From Pectinophora gossypiella (taxonomy: Eukaryota > Arthropoda > Insecta > Lepidoptera > Gelechiidae), in NCBI RefSeq assembly GCF_024362695.1, contig NC_065422.1, positions 1,488,001 to 1,552,000 of the forward strand: DNA of 64,000 bases. Direction: 5' to 3'. Positions within the stretch are counted from its first letter, which is position 1. Each line of letters opens with the position of its first letter. Below the pieces are notes generated by a model. It saw only the letters and a program-made list of their open reading frames with translations, did no database searches and was not told the origin of the DNA. Of this stretch, positions 63,895-64,000 are shown one piece after another. A program made the translations under genes and the position numbers.

Positions 63895-64000
63895 CACACA
63901 ACAGTACAGGAATATACATACACACACAGGATTCAGCACCATTGTGGCATTAAAATTAAATACTTGGCCAGAATATTTGTTTGTTATAAGTATGAAACTC

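Noticed and set aside
63696..63953. Thr/His/Ala/Arg repeat frame at the right edge
   Set aside because: Translation of (AC)n and (GCAC)n simple repeats.

Overview
This window looks like nuclear DNA of an insect, most probably a moth or butterfly (Lepidoptera). The sequence is AT-rich and intron-dominated. It is saturated with short tRNA-headed SINEs, RTE-type LINE 3' ends with (ATG)n-like tails, and small palindromic DNA transposons, a mix I associate with Lepidoptera. That placement rests on family knowledge, not on a search. I see no operon, rRNA, CRISPR or free-standing tRNA gene; every tRNA-like box pair sits in a SINE head. One real protein gene is convincing. It lies on the minus strand and runs right to left across most of the window. 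A TATA box and initiator precede it near 55.1 kb. A 1774-nt first coding exon (53238-55011) encodes a signal peptide, a Lys/Glu-rich coiled-coil-prone region, a Thr tract and a Ser/Thr/Pro/Gly-rich mucin-like region. Short downstream exons at 37411-37478, 23308-23466, 20512-20676 and 8712-8813 encode His/Gly/Lys/Glu-rich peptide. All have GT-AG borders and matching phases (1, then 0 throughout). A further open GT-AG segment at 31310-31411 is possible but fits poorly. The visible coding part is 756 codons without it. No stop codon is reached, so the gene probably continues beyond base 1. The product is a secreted, low-complexity, His-rich protein resembling the insect DUF4779-type proteins; its function is unknown. 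The introns (about 3 to 16 kb) are built from repeats. (1) SINE families: A and B are tRNA-headed; C fuses a tRNA-like A box to a 5S-rRNA-like segment; D is another tRNA-headed family; E is a poly-A-tailed retroposon; F shares its 3' end with an RTE LINE. A, B and C share a core block. (2) LINE remnants: RTE-type C-termini at 15.1, 30.7, 59.7 and 26.5 kb; zinc-finger-ended RT tails at 39.4, 46.1 and 50.3 kb; Cys-rich RT tails at 12.5, 60.8 and 62.4 kb; CR1-like tails at 9.4 and 57.7 kb; and many 3' UTR stubs. (3) MITE-like elements: five copies of a TA-flanked 146-150 bp element; several TTAA-flanked ~100-bp elements, two of them in tandem inside a retroelement ORF; a family beginning CAGGGTG; palindromic elements at 6.6 and 28.8 kb; a Harbinger-like element at 27.1 kb; and two very clean hairpins at 31.6 and 36.6 kb. 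Nested insertions with readable target-site duplications give a relative order in several places. I found no gene cluster or defence-like system. The most unusual items are the tRNA/5S chimeric SINE, a 55-bp direct repeat around one copy of it, the 76-bp hairpin insertion, and the paired TTAA elements.
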